Origin: Liquidambar formosana
Taxonomy: Eukaryota; Streptophyta; Magnoliopsida; Saxifragales; Altingiaceae
NCBI GenBank assembly: GCA_039720395.1
Contig: CM077828.1
Span: 30,252,069 to 30,316,068 of the forward strand
DNA: 64,000 nucleotides
Direction: 5' to 3'
Of the stretch, positions 62,658-64,000 are shown piece after piece; position 1 is the first letter of the stretch; the number at the start of each line of letters is the position of its first letter. The notes under the pieces were generated by a model. The model did no database searches and had not been told where the DNA came from. It saw nothing but the letters and a program-made list of their open reading frames with translations. A program made the translations under genes and the position numbers.

Positions 62658-63240
62658 CTATATATGATAACTTATATTCAGCTTCCAACTAAAAGTGGAA
62701 TATATTTTAAGAGTTCAATTAAACGGAAGAAAAAAAAAAAATTGAAAATATTAAAGAACTCAATTTTTGCCTTGACAAGTGGTTACGTTATTGTTGAGTG
62801 GACCGTTGCTATACCACGCGGACGTTGGTAATATCATGAATTTTTTTTTTTTTAATTAGTAAATATATACACTCTCACAGAGTCACAGATATGAACTAAA
62901 TCCAAGCACCACCTATCCTTTTCTTTATCATTCTGTTTTTCTTTTTAGTAAACTTTTCTGGGTAAATCTTTTGGTAAGCTGAAATGTTGATCTTCTCTTA
63001 CTATTTAAATGTTCAGCTGAAGCTAGGCTCAGCGTGTCAGCAATAAAATAAAATAAAAAATTTAGCTGAAACTTCCAACGTTTTAATTTAGAAAAAAAAA
63101 AAAATGAAATAAGAAAAAAGGTTTGGCAATCCCTTGGGAGCTTTTTGCGCTCTGCATTCGGATTTCTATCCTGCCATGCATAGCACAATGCTATGCACAT
63201 CCTAACTTTTGAATGTGCATATGAGAAACTCAAGAGTGCG
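62658..63240. other. Possible intron 3 of HSD copy D, or upstream DNA
   Basis: No coding exon recognised; A/T homopolymers near 62735, 62840 and 63095. Confidence 0.4.
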
Positions 63241-63488
63241 GAAGAGGACTTAGTATTAAGTTGACAAAACTTAACATGATGCCAAGGTGAAATGCATTAT
63301 TAGATTAGATTTTGGACGCTTGGATTTAAAGATCAAAAAATTGTCTATTGAGGTCATTTTGATCATTTTAATAGTAACTTTTGATCTTTAAATCAGAGCC
63401 ATTCAAAAGCTAATCGAAGAGTCTATTTCACCTTGGCACCGTGGCACCGTATTGAGTTTTATCAACTCAACATTGAATCTTCTCCTAA
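63241..63488. mobile_element. Hairpin MITE
   Basis: About 248 bp. The left arm (GTTGACAAAACTTAAC, CCAAGGTGAAAT, GGATTTAAAGATCAAAA) pairs with the right arm (GTTGATAAAACTCAAT and the matching words, reversed). The right arm has a short internal repeat GGCACCGT. No clear target duplication. Confidence 0.7.
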
Positions 63489-64000
63489 GCCAATAGTATC
63501 TCCAAAAACAAAAAAGCAACATTTGAAAAAAAAAAAAATCAATGCAAAATTCAACTCACTCGTTTTGGTCTAACTGATTAATGCTATTTCAATCACATTC
63601 TCTCACCCATCTATATATGGTATTTTATCCCACGGTTACTTTCATCTATACATTTTTAACTTATAAGATGAGTTGCAAAGATAAATGGAAAAGGATGAGT
63701 GAATTAGTATTTTTCCAAAAACAAAATGTTTGACTCAAAGTTCAATGTGTCAGTAGTATTAAAAATTGTAAAATGTTCAGCTCAAAGTTCAAGATAAAAA
63801 ATATTCAGCCCGAAGTTAAACGTTTCAATATTTAATTAGACCCTCTGGTTTGTTTCTTATGGAGATCGATGAGAAAAAAATATTCGGCTCAAACTTCAAA
63901 GGCTTGGACAACGACACGGCCGGCGACACGGCGTCATGGCTGGATGGATTGGGACAATGGCATATAAGGTCACTTTCGATCGATGTTACCTACTTTTTTA
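63489..64000. other. Gene-free DNA at the window edge
   Basis: AGCTCAAAGTTCAA-like words repeat at about 63735, 63780 and 63880. A GC-richer patch at 63905-63960 has no assignable frame. Confidence 0.45.

Noticed and set aside
1..64000. CRISPR arrays, rRNA genes, functional tRNA genes, bacterial-type operons
   Set aside because: None seen; gene structure is plant nuclear with spliceosomal introns.

Overview
This window is nuclear DNA from a flowering plant, most likely a woody eudicot. It is AT-rich, and the genes have many short exons with GT..AG introns. The proteins are plant-type: a SWI3A-like chromatin subunit, an ACR-type ACT-repeat protein, an RMI1-like recombination protein and steroleosin-type dehydrogenases. 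Gene-free stretches are packed with MITEs, hAT relics, microsatellites and homopolymer runs. I cannot name the species. No rRNA, functional tRNA or CRISPR array was recognised.

Layout. 1-12.3 kb: a SWI3A-like gene (+, 2466-7636, one frame-breaking base) converges on an intact seven-exon ACR gene (-, 11963-9097). 12.3-30.5 kb holds debris: a 128-bp tandem repeat, a segmental duplication carrying the last codons of a steroleosin gene, an F-box/LRR pseudogene (-, 23740-18721) split by a hAT element that itself contains a Mutator-type MITE, a 985-bp fold-back element, a Harbinger-type element, and a chimeric scrap joining pieces of the SWI3A and ACR genes. 30.6-44.4 kb: the second copy of the segmental duplication, an intact six-exon steroleosin/11-beta-HSD-like gene (copy A, -), a two-exon TRAPPC2L fragment, a decayed cysteine-rich peptide gene, and a complete eight-exon RMI1 gene (+, 39110-44433).

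44.4-64 kb: three further steroleosin copies on the minus strand. Copy B (51842-45811) is dead: frameshifts, a lost splice site, and a hAT element in coding exon 2. Copy C (59588-57686) is intact except for a late frameshift. Copy D (62657-60798) shows exons 4-6; exons 1-3 are not in the window. Between B and C lies a 4-kb inverted repeat (52720-56744) made of retroelement or endogenous pararetrovirus-like sequence.

Intact genes cover chromatin remodelling, amino-acid sensing, dissolution of recombination intermediates (RMI1 with RECQ/TOP3) and lipid-droplet sterol metabolism. They are not one pathway. The unifying theme is local duplication followed by decay: tandem gene copies, partial exon duplications inside introns of two genes, exon scraps moved nearby, and nested transposons dated by their exact target-site duplications. 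The strongest leads are the two large inverted repeats (possible hairpin-RNA sources) and the duplicated pseudo-exons that keep splice acceptors.
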